A DNA stretch of 64,000 nucleotides from an uncultured Paludibacter sp. (GTDB taxonomy: Bacteria; Bacteroidota; Bacteroidia; Bacteroidales; Paludibacteraceae), in assembly GCA_937927845.1 (NCBI GenBank), contig CALFXE010000234.1, positions 69,928 through 133,927 on the forward strand. Reading direction: 5' to 3'. Every line of letters begins with the position of its first letter. The first letter of the stretch is position 1. This document shows, in pieces, positions 24,650-33,610 of the stretch. A program made the translations under genes and the position numbers. Below the pieces are notes generated by a model. The model was not told the DNA's origin. It made no database searches and saw only the letters and a list, made by a program, of their open reading frames with translations.

Positions 24650-26653
24650 TCAATATAAATTATATAGGTTATCCTCTTCGTTATCTTCCGGTACAAGCCC
24701 GCCACCTATAGATAATATGTCGGTGATATCGGCAATCGGCTTGCGACTTTTCTTATGATCCTTATGCTGTCCTTTCGAGTCGGTTATCATCAGGCGATTG
24801 ATAGTTTCAAGCTGTGGCAGCATATGTATAAAATCCTGTACGTTATTTTCCATCTCGGCAATTCTGTTGGAAATTTTCTCGGTTAATGCCTCATTAAAAT
24901 CCCGCACTCTTTGCAGAGCTTGTGCATCGCCCGGTTTCCTGTCTTTTAGTGCCATGGGCTGTACGTATTTTTCCTCCATTACATAGCGAAGTGATTCGCT
25001 TTCGTTCGTTACCAGTATCTTTTGAAGATTGTCCGGATCATAGCGGACCGTCCACTGCACCGACAGATGATCCCTGAACGAGAGATCAAAACATTCATAG
25101 TCGCGCCTTTGCCCAAGTATCATCGGATGAAGTCCGGTCGGTTGCATCAATATGGTGCGTGATGTACGCTCGCCAAAATACATCAGATAGCTTTCTTCTG
25201 AAAATTCTATTTTGTCCTCATCCTTAACCTCCGACCACATTTTCAAATAAGTATCCCTAAGCTCCGAACGCTCGGCTTCTATCATGCCTTGTATCTGAAC
25301 ACATACGCCTTCAAAATCAGGGAAATGTTTCTTTATCTTATTGAGAAAATCCGGATTAGGTTGATTCTCCGGGTTGGTAGTTATACCATAACCTGACCAG
25401 TTAAGCTCCATCTGGCAGTATTTTGTATTCAGGTATTTGAACCACGGCTCTATTACTTTTGCCTTTGCGTTATGCGCTCTGGCGGGTGTGACCTTTTCAG
25501 CTATACCTCCATACAGTGGAAGCATGGCTTTTATCTGATACCGGTCGCTCTGCAGTTGGTGGGCACGGTACATTCTTCCAAATAATTCGCGGGTATGCTG
25601 CATAGCGTTGCGCAGTGCAGCTTTTATAAGTGCCGGGCTTTCGTTTTCACCTACTGCATAACCGAGCGGATATTTACAAACAGGATCTAAAACCACCACC
25701 ACTGTTGCCCTGTTGTGATAGGTTGTGCTTGAATGCCCTGTTTTTTCATTTGTCTTAACATTCCGGTACATCAACTCAGCGTCCCATCCGTCGAGTGTAA
25801 GATAATAAAGTGGAGCGGTGGGGCGTGAACGTTTCACCATCATCGCCTTTTTATTGCTAAAAGCGGTTACTCCTCTGCGTCTGCCATAGGTTGTTGTATC
25901 GAACTTTTCGCGCAGATTGGCTACCGTGCCGGCAGTTATTTTCCCCCAGCCCATACCTTCAGCTACCGTATTGTATAGTCGCATGATACGTGTATTGGAC
26001 AACTGACGCTGATCACTTATCAGCATTAATGCCATATCTTCGTTGATTCCTTCCTCGATGCGTGCGGCATTGGTGTTGTTGAAATTCTTGTGGATAAGCA
26101 CTCCCGGACCTTCTTTTACAAACTCTTTGTATTTGTCCTGTAACCGGCGGGCGTTAGCCGGCAGGGTGTGCCCGTAAAGCTTGCGGTTCAGCTCACGACA
26201 TCCCTCACTTACCTCATTCCAGTTTACCGTCAGCCGTTTGCCCTTGGCTTTCCACAGAGCTTTCTTTTCAGTGAGCATTCTGTGTATACCCTTCAGTACA
26301 ATTGCGTTGTTGTAATATTCTATCTTGGTTTCCTTTGGCAGACGCCTGCCGTTATTAAAGGTGTGTTCATCAAAGAACCTGGCTAATTCCGCATCATGCT
26401 CTATTGCCATCTCCAACTGGCTGCGACGAACCTCCTCGTACGGATGATGCCCTATTTTATTCACCACTTCGCGCTTGAGCCTTTCCGGCATGCTCTCGTA
26501 ATCTACCATTGCCGGTGTGTTACGGCAGCCACGGCGAAGAACTTTGATCTTGTTATGATGTTTGTAATTTTTGTAATCAAAAACACTAATAATACCCTCA
26601 TCAACCATCCATCCGGCTTCCACACAAAGTTTATTGTCTACATATTCTACCAT
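24650..26653 (-). CDS. MuA-like DDE transposase (667 aa)
   Basis: The N-terminal region has Mu-type DNA-binding features. The catalytic RNase H-like core lies at about residues 270-430: YYLTLDGWDAEL supplies the first Asp, LQSDRYQIKAM the second, and AKVIEPWFKYLN the Glu. A beta-barrel region and a charged C-terminal tail follow, the latter likely contacting MuB. The enzyme would cut and join phage ends for integration and replicative transposition. The length equals that of Mu A (663 aa). It is preceded by a 183-bp structured non-coding stretch. Confidence 0.92.
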   Translation of the reverse strand: MVEYVDNKLCVEAGWMVDEGIISVFDYKNYKHHNKIKVLRRGCRNTPAMVDYESMPERLKREVVNKIGHHPYEEVRRSQLEMAIEHDAELARFFDEHTFNNGRRLPKETKIEYYNNAIVLKGIHRMLTEKKALWKAKGKRLTVNWNEVSEGCRELNRKLYGHTLPANARRLQDKYKEFVKEGPGVLIHKNFNNTNAARIEEGINEDMALMLISDQRQLSNTRIMRLYNTVAEGMGWGKITAGTVANLREKFDTTTYGRRRGVTAFSNKKAMMVKRSRPTAPLYYLTLDGWDAELMYRNVKTNEKTGHSSTTYHNRATVVVVLDPVCKYPLGYAVGENESPALIKAALRNAMQHTRELFGRMYRAHQLQSDRYQIKAMLPLYGGIAEKVTPARAHNAKAKVIEPWFKYLNTKYCQMELNWSGYGITTNPENQPNPDFLNKIKKHFPDFEGVCVQIQGMIEAERSELRDTYLKMWSEVKDEDKIEFSEESYLMYFGERTSRTILMQPTGLHPMILGQRRDYECFDLSFRDHLSVQWTVRYDPDNLQKILVTNESESLRYVMEEKYVQPMALKDRKPGDAQALQRVRDFNEALTEKISNRIAEMENNVQDFIHMLPQLETINRLMITDSKGQHKDHKKSRKPIADITDILSIGGGLVPEDNEEDNLYNLY

Positions 26654-26836
26654 AATGCATTGAAATTGAGTTTTTAAAATACCCGTCTCTCCGGGCTGTC
26701 AGGTTCTTTCACCTTGTCAGTGCGTTTCGCGTTACCTTTCAGATAGAGTCACCGGTTCTTTTTCTCCGGTCGTCAACGCCCTCTATCGTTGCGTTTTTCT
26801 TTCCTGCGCTATCTTCGCTCTACTTTGCACATCGCT
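26654..26836 (-). other. structured non-coding gap upstream of the transposase gene
   Basis: This 183-bp gap in an otherwise tight operon contains no good frame. It carries nested inverted repeats: GATAGAG (about 26740) with CTCTATC (about 26784), enclosing ACCGG/CCGGT, and a second short one, CCCG/CGGG, near 26683. On the transcribed strand this would fold into a stable stem-loop just ahead of the transposase message. It could be an attenuator, an RNA processing site, or an internal transposase-binding element. Confidence 0.4.
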
Positions 26837-27034
26837 TCACTTTTTGTTGGGTTTGTTCCCCGTCGAACAACCAAGTCCGGCGGGGTAAGCTTTAGTAGAT
26901 ATTCCAAATTCAGGAACCTCTTTGCCAAAGAACTCAGGAAAGGCTTTTACTAATTTGTATCTGTTGCCTAAATCAGCTTTTCGAAATTTTATTAATATCA
27001 GGCTACAGTACATTGCTATATTTGTTTCATTCAT
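26837..27034 (-). CDS. small hypothetical protein (65 aa)
   Basis: The start at 27034 (MNETNIAMYCSLILIKFRKA) leaves a 23-bp gap after the upstream gene; a start at 27127 would overlap that gene by 70 bp. The C-terminus is rich in Pro/Gly/Lys (AYPAGLGCSTGNKPNKK). No motif was recognised, and the gene call is moderate. Confidence 0.45.
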   Translation of the reverse strand: MNETNIAMYCSLILIKFRKADLGNRYKLVKAFPEFFGKEVPEFGISTKAYPAGLGCSTGNKPNKK

Positions 27035-27057
27035 CCTTGTAATAGTTAGTATATGCT

Positions 27058-27297
27058 CTATTTTCTTATAAAAACCCTTGTTAATATATAGGATACAAGT
27101 ATGAGCAGATGTAGATAAATTCCCCAATACATCGTAAAATGGCTATTGATTTTTTTGAGCTGGACATAAAACCAACTGGGATATATCCCTTTTTTACTTA
27201 GGTATTCTACATCTCCAAGCCTGCGATTATTGTATTCCTTAAATATGCGATTACAATATTCAGCAGTTGTCTCGTTATCTAAGTATTCATTCTTCAT
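27058..27297 (-). CDS. small membrane protein (79 aa)
   Basis: The N-terminal half is polar (EYCNRIFKEYNNRRLGDVEYL), and the C-terminal part holds one membrane segment (MYWGIYLHLLILVSYILT). It overlaps the previous gene by 4 bp. Such short membrane proteins in early regions of temperate phages are often linked to superinfection exclusion, but there is no direct evidence here. Confidence 0.55.
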   Translation of the reverse strand: MKNEYLDNETTAEYCNRIFKEYNNRRLGDVEYLSKKGIYPSWFYVQLKKINSHFTMYWGIYLHLLILVSYILTRVFIRK

Positions 27298-27488
27298 AAC
27301 TCCTCCATTTTAAAACGTTTTTCAATATTTTTGAATACTCCCTTTTTACCTGCTCTAATCAATAGAATAGTAGAGACAGTAAACCACGCTACAATAGCCA
27401 GTACAGCCTTTAGAGGCGTGGTGTCGGTATCAACGCTGAGAGCACACAGCGATAATACCCAGTTAATCATTAAAATGTAAGCTTTCAT
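27294..27488 (-). CDS. small membrane protein (64 aa)
   Basis: Two hydrophobic segments (about residues 4-18 and 28-45) are separated by a short polar loop (VDTDTTPLK) and followed by a basic tail (RAGKKGVFKNIEKRFK). The start lies 4 bp after the stop of the Ner/Cro-like gene, and the stop overlaps the next start by 4 bp. It is an early operon gene of unknown role. Confidence 0.55.
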   Translation of the reverse strand: MKAYILMINWVLSLCALSVDTDTTPLKAVLAIVAWFTVSTILLIRAGKKGVFKNIEKRFKMEEL

Positions 27489-27492
27489 GTTT

Positions 27493-27672
27493 TTATTTGT
27501 TTAAGGGTTGAATTTCCATTCCGCCAAGCTCTAAGGCCTTTTCTCTGATTCGTACGCACTGAGGTGTATTCTGTTTCCCGTTCAGTGCCTTTCTAATTGT
27601 GGGGTAAGTCGCCAATTCGAGTAACTTTCCCTTTACTCCCAAATCAACTATTATTTTATTCCCTTTTTCCAT
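27493..27672 (-). CDS. Ner/Cro-like small regulator (59 aa)
   Basis: The ATG at 27672 opens MEKGNKIIVDLGVKGKLLEL and the frame ends at TAA 27495-27493. The centre (ATYPTIRKALNGKQNT) fits a small helix-turn-helix, with CVRIREKALELGG after it. It is the first gene of the leftward early operon and diverges from the repressor gene, the position of Mu ner or lambda cro. It likely shuts down repressor or early transcription by binding the palindromes between the two genes. Confidence 0.65.
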   Translation of the reverse strand: MEKGNKIIVDLGVKGKLLELATYPTIRKALNGKQNTPQCVRIREKALELGGMEIQPLNK

Positions 27673-27703
27673 GCTTATTATTTTTTTTGTACTTTTACCG
27701 TTT

Positions 27704-27731
27704 CAAAGTGTTTTCATTACAAAATACTTTG
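27704..27731. promoter_or_regulatory. candidate operator palindrome 1 (early promoter side)
   Basis: CAAAGTGTTTT and AAAATACTTTG form 11-base arms with one mismatch around CATTAC. The site lies 32 bp upstream of the Ner-like gene start, within the divergent control region, so it is well placed for repressor or Ner binding. Confidence 0.5.
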
Positions 27732-27783
27732 CAAATATATAGAGTATTTCTCTATTTTCAAAATATTATTAGGTTAATTCTCT

Positions 27784-27802
27784 AATATTGTTTGACAATA
27801 TT
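27784..27802. promoter_or_regulatory. candidate operator palindrome 2 (repressor side)
   Basis: AATATTGT and ACAATATT are perfect 8-base arms around TTG. The site ends 16 bp before the preferred repressor ATG at 27819, where a repressor could control its own gene. The sequence differs from the first palindrome, which suggests sites for two different proteins. Confidence 0.55.
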
Positions 27803-27818
27803 ATATAAAATGTTCATT

Positions 27819-28220
27819 ATGAGTGTAAAAGGAAGGATAAAAAATTTTATTCAAACTCAAAAAATAACAGTAATTGAGTTCGAAAGGTCCATTAATGCTT
27901 CAAATGGATATGTAAACAGCATATATAAAAGTATTGGAATTGACAAATTAAACGATATTATAGAGAAATACCCTAATTTAAATATTGAGTGGCTTTTAAC
28001 TGGCAAGGGCGAAATGATTAAATCAAATTTATCTAATGAAATAAATCCCGTTGACAATGAATGGTTGTTGCGTCGATTTGAAGAAATTGTCGCCGAAAAT
28101 GCGTTATTAAAAAAAGAGGTCGAGGAATTAAGAACCACGCGGGGGAAATCTACTAATACTACTCATTATTCAAAATTTCCGGAGAAAATAGGCACTCAAA
28201 TAGCAACAAAACCAGAATAA
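27819..28220 (+). CDS. phage repressor, XRE-type without peptidase domain (133 aa)
   Basis: The start at 27819 (MSVKGRIKNFIQTQKITVIE) is preferred over the upstream ATG at 27792, which would lie inside the operator palindrome. The N-terminal 65 residues form an XRE-type helix-turn-helix common in Bacteroidetes (INASNGYVNSIYKSIG, then IEKYPNLNIEWLLTGKGEM). A short coiled coil follows (ALLKKEVEELRT). No S24 peptidase domain is present, so induction would not be by self-cleavage. It diverges from the early operon, as a c-type lysogeny repressor should. Confidence 0.8.
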   Translation: MSVKGRIKNFIQTQKITVIEFERSINASNGYVNSIYKSIGIDKLNDIIEKYPNLNIEWLLTGKGEMIKSNLSNEINPVDNEWLLRRFEEIVAENALLKKEVEELRTTRGKSTNTTHYSKFPEKIGTQIATKPE

Positions 28221-28230
28221 TTACATACTT

Positions 28231-28800
28231 ATGGAAGAGGAAAAGTTTACTAAAGAAGAATTTTTCAGAAAAATTGAAAGTGGCGAAATTAAGTTGTCTG
28301 TAAAACAGATTAAAGGGCTACATGGTGGAAAATATTCACGCGATCCGGCTGAGTACGGTAGCAATCCCGATGATTGGAGCAATATAGAACTCACAATTGG
28401 TCCCAATACGGCAATAATGCCTATCATTACAGTCAATGGTGTAGTGTGGTTTCACTTTCCTATTTTTTTAAGAACGGCAGGACTTTTAACTGCTGAATTT
28501 AGCGATATAGCTGCATACTGTAAAACGGTACCCTATCCATTAAAACGTTATTATCAACCATTCTGCAAAGGTACAAAACGTGTTTTTGTACGAGGCGAGG
28601 CATTAGAGCAGTTGGGATTTACGGCGAATGGAAAGCCAATTATAAAAAACAAATATAACTTTGAATTTAATGGTATAGTTCGTTTTAATATTAACATTGA
28701 ACAGGTTGAGCGTTCATTTATGAAAATCATGAACAAGCTTAAATCTATCGAAGATGTGTCTGTGTTGTGCGATGTTCATAGAATTCTAAAACAATTATAA
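28231..28800 (+). CDS. unknown protein next to repressor (189 aa)
   Basis: The gene starts 10 bp after the repressor and is in the same direction, so it is probably expressed in the lysogen. The sequence has a charged N-terminus (EEEKFTKEEFFRKIESGEIK), a hydrophobic beta-like core (TAIMPIITVNGVVWFHFPIF), then mixed alpha/beta. No membrane segment, signal or catalytic motif was recognised. Genes in this position are often superinfection exclusion, immunity or anti-phage functions. It could also be the immunity partner of the virion toxin. It is the last phage gene before the end. Confidence 0.65.
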   Translation: MEEEKFTKEEFFRKIESGEIKLSVKQIKGLHGGKYSRDPAEYGSNPDDWSNIELTIGPNTAIMPIITVNGVVWFHFPIFLRTAGLLTAEFSDIAAYCKTVPYPLKRYYQPFCKGTKRVFVRGEALEQLGFTANGKPIIKNKYNFEFNGIVRFNINIEQVERSFMKIMNKLKSIEDVSVLCDVHRILKQL

Positions 28801-29400
28801 CTCTGCGAAAAGTAGGGGTGGTTCGGTTAGAATAACGGTAAAAAATACATATAAAAACATGGGAGGGAGGCTCTTTCTAATATCAAAAGAGACTTAATAC
28901 GCTGATAATCTATTGTTTGTTTTGATTTTTTCATATATTTTTTTGGCTTTAGGGGGTAAGTTAAAGACGATTTTAACTAAAATTTAACTGTATTTAACCA
29001 CGTATGGGGGTAGTTACGAACCGTTAAAAACCAAGATTTTAATCCCCATTTTAATCCCCAATTGACTCCCCAATAGCATTTTTGTTCATTTTTAAGCATA
29101 AAAAAACCCGCCGTCACCGGTAGGTCCATTTGTAAAAATAGCCTGTTTTATTTCCGTATTTCAGCTTCACACACTATTATGTCTTATATTGCTGTATCAC
29201 TCCCAAACTCTCTAAAATCAAGTGTTTTAAACCCTTTTTAATCACTTATCTTATACTAATTAACCAATAATTAAAGATAATCGCCAGAAATTAAAGAAAA
29301 CCATCCACTTTCTTAACACAGAATTAAAGATAAATTAAATTTATGCACAATTTGTTTTTCTCACGTTTCTATGTATGTTGTTGATTTGGCGGTCGTTACG
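28801..29400. other. prophage terminal non-coding region with end-binding repeat candidates
   Basis: About 570 bp lack a convincing gene. Two direct copies of TTTTAATCCCCA with a related CTCCCCA lie around 29036-29073. Three copies of AATTAAAGA(T/A)AA occur at 29269-29280, 29289-29300 and 29322-29333, close to the cas9 junction. Mu-like transposases bind several short repeats inside each end, so these are good candidates. The exact end, expected as CA next to host DNA, cannot be fixed without the other end. Confidence 0.5.
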
Positions 29401-32079
29401 GTTTTTACGGTATGTACAGTTTGTTTTGGGGCCTGTAATAAAGTTTTAAAAGGGGTTACAGATAAATATCAGCAATTCTTTTCTACTTCCAAGCGCGACT
29501 ATTTTCGATTGCCTAAGTTGGGTGATACGCTAAAATTATATCTTTCTAATAATTTTCCTGCACTGCATTGCGAAAATCAATTGATAGATCCTGCAACAGG
29601 ATTACCTTGCCAATGCCCTGCTTGTAAAAAATTAAATAAACTTTACCATCCTTCAATGGTTGAATTCTATAAACCAGCAAAGGAACAAACATTTGAATAT
29701 AATGGAACGTGTTTGTCAAAAAAACTTTTAGAAAGTCCCGTTATCGGTGCGTTTAAGAATCCGATGGCAATGCGTACTTTGTATGAACTCCGCAAACTTG
29801 TTAATTATTTCTTAAAAGAAGGAATCGTTGAAGAAGATACGCGAGTTGTTGTTGAGACAGCCCGTGATTTGAACGATGCCAATATGCGTTGGGCAATTGA
29901 TGCATATCAGAGAGAGCGAGAAAAGGAAAACAAAGAAATAGCAAAAGCCATCAAAGAACTTCGTGGCGAAGAAAGAAATGACAATGATATTGACAAAGCT
30001 CGGTTACTTATAGAGCAAAATCGGGATTATCTTTTTGATAGTGCGCGTTATATTACCGAAAAAGAGCAGGAAGATAATAGTAAGAAAAAGAAGAAAATAG
30101 CAGGTAAAGCAAAGGATTTTCAATACAAAAAAGATGTTACGAAATATCGCTTGTGGCTTGAGCAGGATATGCAATGTATGTATACTGGAAAAATTATCAA
30201 TATCAAAAATTTATTTGACGAAAATGCAACCGATTTTGAACATACCATTCCCCGAAGTTTGTCTTTTGACAATTCGCTGGCAAATCTGACAGTCTGCGAT
30301 GCTTATTACAACCGACAAATTAAAAAAAATCGAATTCCTACTCAACTTGAAAATTATGAAAAGGAAGCAACTATCAACGGGCATCTCTATTCTGCAATTA
30401 AACCACGCTTAGAAAAATGGGAACAAAAAGTGGAGCAGTTAAGAAATAATGTTACATTCTGGGAACAAAAATCCAAACAGGCACAAACCAAAGACACAAA
30501 GGACTACGCCATTCGGCAAGGGCATTTATGGAGAATGGAACTGGATTATTGGCAAAACAAATTAGATCGCTTTACAATGACAGAAGTAACAAGCGGATTT
30601 AAACACAGTCAGCTGAATGATACCCGATTGATTACAAAATATGCTTATCATTATCTCAAATCGGTATTCAGTAAAGTTGAAGTTCAAAAAGGGGGCGTAA
30701 CTGCCGATTTCAGGAAAATGCTGGGCGTTCAATCAGTTGATGAGAAAAAAGACAGAGAAAAGTATTCGCACCACGCCATTGATGCAGTTATTCTTTCGCT
30801 GATTCCAGTTGCAGCAAAACGTGATAAAATGCTGGAATTGTTCTATAAAATTGATGAAGAAAAGAAGTTAAACAACGATACAACCGAACTGGAACAAGCT
30901 TTGCAAAAAGAAATACGAAGCTGTCAAATTGGGAATGTATCCAATTTAGCACAATATATCGAAGAAAACATTCTTATCAATCACGTTTCCAAAGACCAAA
31001 CTTTAACATCAGCAAAGCGTAAAGCGAGGAAAAGAGGAAAAGTGATATGGTTAAGAGATGAGAATGGGGAAATAAAAAAAGATAAAAACGGAAAAAGAAT
31101 ACCGAAATATTGGATACAAGGCGCTTGCATAAGAGGGCAATTGCATAAAGATACTTTTTACGGCAAAGTAAGAGTTGTTGAAAGAGATGAAAATGGTAAG
31201 CCATTAAGAGATGAAAATGGTAATTGGATATTCCGAAACGGTAAAGACGAATTTATATTTGTGAAAAGAATTCCAATTGCAGATTTAACTTCGTTGGAAC
31301 AAGTCGTAAGCCCTGAATTGAAAAAGCTTATTGAAAGTCAACTAAATGGACGAACACTTGCAAAAGCAATAGAAGAGGGTTTATTTATGCTTGATAGACA
31401 TGGTAATATAGTTAATCGGATTAGGCACATAAGAGTAAAAGCATCTGTAACAAATCCATTAGCGATTAAAAAACAAACTTACTTATCGAAAAAAGAATAT
31501 AAACAGGATTATTATTCGGAAAACGCAGAAAATACTTTTTATGCATTATATTGGGGCGGAAAAAGTAAAGAAAAAGGATTCGAATGTAGAAATTTATTTG
31601 ATGTTGCATTTATGCGAAAAATGGATAATTCAAAAACAATAGAAGATTTCTTCGAACAAAATAAGTTTGTGGGACGAGGTAATAACAAAACATTAATTCC
31701 ATTATATGCTGTTTTAAAACCGGGTACAAAAGTTATTTTTTATGAAAAAGAGAAGGAAGAATTAAAAGAATTAGCAAATAATGAATTATCAAAAAGGATT
31801 TACAAAATGAATAGAATTTATAGTTCGGGAGATGGACGAATTCAATTTTACCATCATTTAGATGCAAGAGATGAAAAACAATTATTAAAAGATTTTCCTG
31901 AAAGTGAAATTTGGATTGATGGAAAAACCGTTGGGAAAAGAGCAAAAAATGGATTTTCTAAATTTACTATCAATTTTGTAGCACCTCGTTTATTATTAGT
32001 ACCAACAAATTTTGATTTTATTATAGAAGGCAAAGATTTTGAAATGAATTTGGATGGAACAATAACGTTTAAATATTAG
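29371..32079 (+). pseudogene. cas9: cas9 (type II-C), 5' half missing because of prophage insertion
   Basis: The frame from 29371 is 902 codons; the first 22 or so residues (MYVVDLAVVTVFTV...) look like phage-end DNA. Recognisable Cas9 then starts and includes a Cys cluster (CQCPAC, about residue 80), RuvC-II (RVVVETARDLNDANMRWA, Glu about 162), HNH (DFEHTIPRSLSFDNSLANL, His 291), RuvC-III (HHAIDAVILSLIP, Asp 471) and a long C-terminal WED/PI region. RuvC-I, the bridge helix and most of REC are absent. Bacteroidetes II-C Cas9 proteins are commonly about 1,400 aa, so some 500-600 residues are lost. Without RuvC-I and REC it should not bind guide RNA or cut DNA normally. The missing part should lie beyond the far end of the prophage. 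Confidence 0.92.
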
Positions 32080-32084
32080 AATTT

Positions 32085-32603
32085 ATGTCCAAACCCGCAC
32101 TCAAAAAAGAACTTCAGAAACTCTCAAAAGAGCAGTTAGTTGAACAAATACTTGATTTGTACGATAAAAACAAAGCCGTAAAAGAATTTTACAATTTTTA
32201 TCTAAATCCGCGGAAGGAGCAGGATTTAGCGGAAAAATATAAAAAAATCATACAAAAAGAATTTGGTGTCATCAATCCCGAGCGAGCCGGGTTGAAATAT
32301 TCTGTAGCCAAGCGCGCCATTGCAGATTTCAAAGGGTTGTCCCCTTCGCCTGAGGCGTTGGCGGACGTAATGCTGACACTGCCCGAAGCGGCTTGTGAGT
32401 TTACATACGACTATGGCGATATGACGGAGTCGTTCTATAACGGCGCTGTGAATAATTACATTGCGGCTTTGCAATACATTTCCGCTAACGGGTTGTTGGA
32501 TAAATTCAAACTTCGCGCCAAACAGTGCGTTAGATGGGCTTCCCCCTGCGGTTACGGATTTGCCGATGAAATTGATAGTGTTTATTCTGAGTATTATGGA
32601 TAA
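32085..32603 (+). CDS. DUF6155-like protein between cas9 and cas1 (172 aa)
   Basis: The gene starts 5 bp after cas9 and ends 17 bp before cas1, so it is inside the cas operon. The sequence follows the pattern of a Bacteroidetes family known as DUF6155: SKPALKKELQKLSKEQLVEQ at the start, VKEFYNFYLNPRKEQDLAEKY, then SVAKRAIADFKGLSPSP and EFTYDYGDMTESFYN. It is helical and soluble, with no nuclease motif. Family function is not known to me. Its place in the operon may be chance insertion or an accessory CRISPR role. Confidence 0.75.
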   Translation: MSKPALKKELQKLSKEQLVEQILDLYDKNKAVKEFYNFYLNPRKEQDLAEKYKKIIQKEFGVINPERAGLKYSVAKRAIADFKGLSPSPEALADVMLTLPEAACEFTYDYGDMTESFYNGAVNNYIAALQYISANGLLDKFKLRAKQCVRWASPCGYGFADEIDSVYSEYYG

Positions 32604-32620
32604 ACTTAAATAGATTTACC

Positions 32621-33556
32621 ATGATTAAACGCACTCTATATTTTGGAAATCCTGCATATATTTCATTAAAGAAAGAGCAGTTGATAATTCAGCTTCCGGA
32701 GGTTGAAAAACATACTGATATACCTGAAAGTTTCAAAAAGGAAGCTGTAGCTTCTATTCCTATTGAAGACATAGGAGTGGTAGTACTTGACCATAAGCAG
32801 ATTACTGTCACACATGGCTTGTTAGAAAAACTGCTTGAAAATAATTGTGCAGTTATTACCTGCGACAGTAGCCGCATGCCTTTCGGTTTACTTCTTCCTC
32901 TTGCAGGGAATACAACACAAGCAGAGCGATTCCGATACCAGATAGATGCTTCTGTACCGCTCAAAAAACAGTTATGGCAACAAACAGTACAAGCTAAAAT
33001 ATCCAATCAAGCTACTGTATTACATAAACTTACAGGTGCAGTAGTAAAAAACATGCAAGTATGGGCAAATGATGTTAAGAGTGGTGATCCTGACAACTAC
33101 GAGGCACGTGCAGCAGTATATTTTTGGAATAATTTCTTTCCTACTGTACCTAAATTTAGTAGAAACAGAGATGGAATTCCTCCTAACAATCTTTTAAATT
33201 ATGGTTACGCGATTTTACGTGCTGTTGTAGCTCGTTCATTGGTAGGTAGCGGATTATTACCTACTTTAGGTATTCATCATCGTAATAAATACAATGCCTA
33301 CTGTTTAGCCGACGACATCATGGAGCCATATCGACCATTTGTTGATAAATTAGTGTTTGAAATAGTGCAATCGGGTGTCGATTATACCGAATTAACGAAA
33401 GACATTAAGGCTAAACTGCTAACTATTCCTGTACTTGATGTAATGATAAACGGACAAATGAGTCCATTGATGATAGCAGTAGGACAAACAACCGCTTCTC
33501 TTGCTCAGTGCTTTTTGGGAGAAATAAGAAAGATTAAGTATCCGGAAGTTTTTTAA
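32621..33556 (+). CDS. cas1: Cas1 integrase (type II, 311 aa)
   Basis: This is the adaptation integrase that, with Cas2, inserts new spacers next to the leader. The N-terminal beta domain begins MIKRTLYFGNPAYISLKKEQ. The C-terminal helical domain contains the metal ligands: an Glu in NYEARAAVYFWNNFF (about residue 150), His in TLGIHHRNKYNAYCLADDIME (about 218), and the Asp/Glu of DDIMEPYRP. Length is normal for type II-C. It appears intact, so adaptation may persist even with cas9 broken. Confidence 0.92.
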   Translation: MIKRTLYFGNPAYISLKKEQLIIQLPEVEKHTDIPESFKKEAVASIPIEDIGVVVLDHKQITVTHGLLEKLLENNCAVITCDSSRMPFGLLLPLAGNTTQAERFRYQIDASVPLKKQLWQQTVQAKISNQATVLHKLTGAVVKNMQVWANDVKSGDPDNYEARAAVYFWNNFFPTVPKFSRNRDGIPPNNLLNYGYAILRAVVARSLVGSGLLPTLGIHHRNKYNAYCLADDIMEPYRPFVDKLVFEIVQSGVDYTELTKDIKAKLLTIPVLDVMINGQMSPLMIAVGQTTASLAQCFLGEIRKIKYPEVF

Positions 33557-33610
33557 AAATGTAGGACAATAGAATATGATTTACGCAAAATCCTATAGAT
33601 TTACATTAAT

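Larger units (their letters stand above)
1..29400. mobile_element. Mu-type transposable prophage with siphovirus-like tail (left end outside window)
   Basis: The region holds a DDE transposase next to an AAA+ MuB-like ATPase, a DUF3164-type early gene, a divergent repressor, and head genes of Mu type (DUF935 portal, MuF, gp36/DUF1320, gpG). The tail genes follow siphophage order: tail tube, chaperone, tape measure, Dit, Tal. The right-hand end lies inside cas9: the cas9 reading frame is closed by a stop at 29314-29316 and recognisable Cas9 sequence starts by about 29440, so the junction is between these points. The other end, and the 5-bp target duplication expected for a Mu-like element, are outside the window. 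Host-encoded features resume with cas9. It resembles transposable Bacteroides siphophages such as Hankyphage in layout, but that link is inferred. No reverse transcriptase or diversity-generating element is seen here. Confidence 0.93.

Noticed and set aside
27058..27127. Longer start (27127) for the 65-aa early protein
   Set aside because: It would overlap the upstream gene by 70 bp; the 27034 start gives normal spacing.
1..29400. Diversity-generating retroelement, as in some transposable Bacteroides phages
   Set aside because: No reverse transcriptase or template/variable repeat pair was seen in the visible part; the left end is missing.
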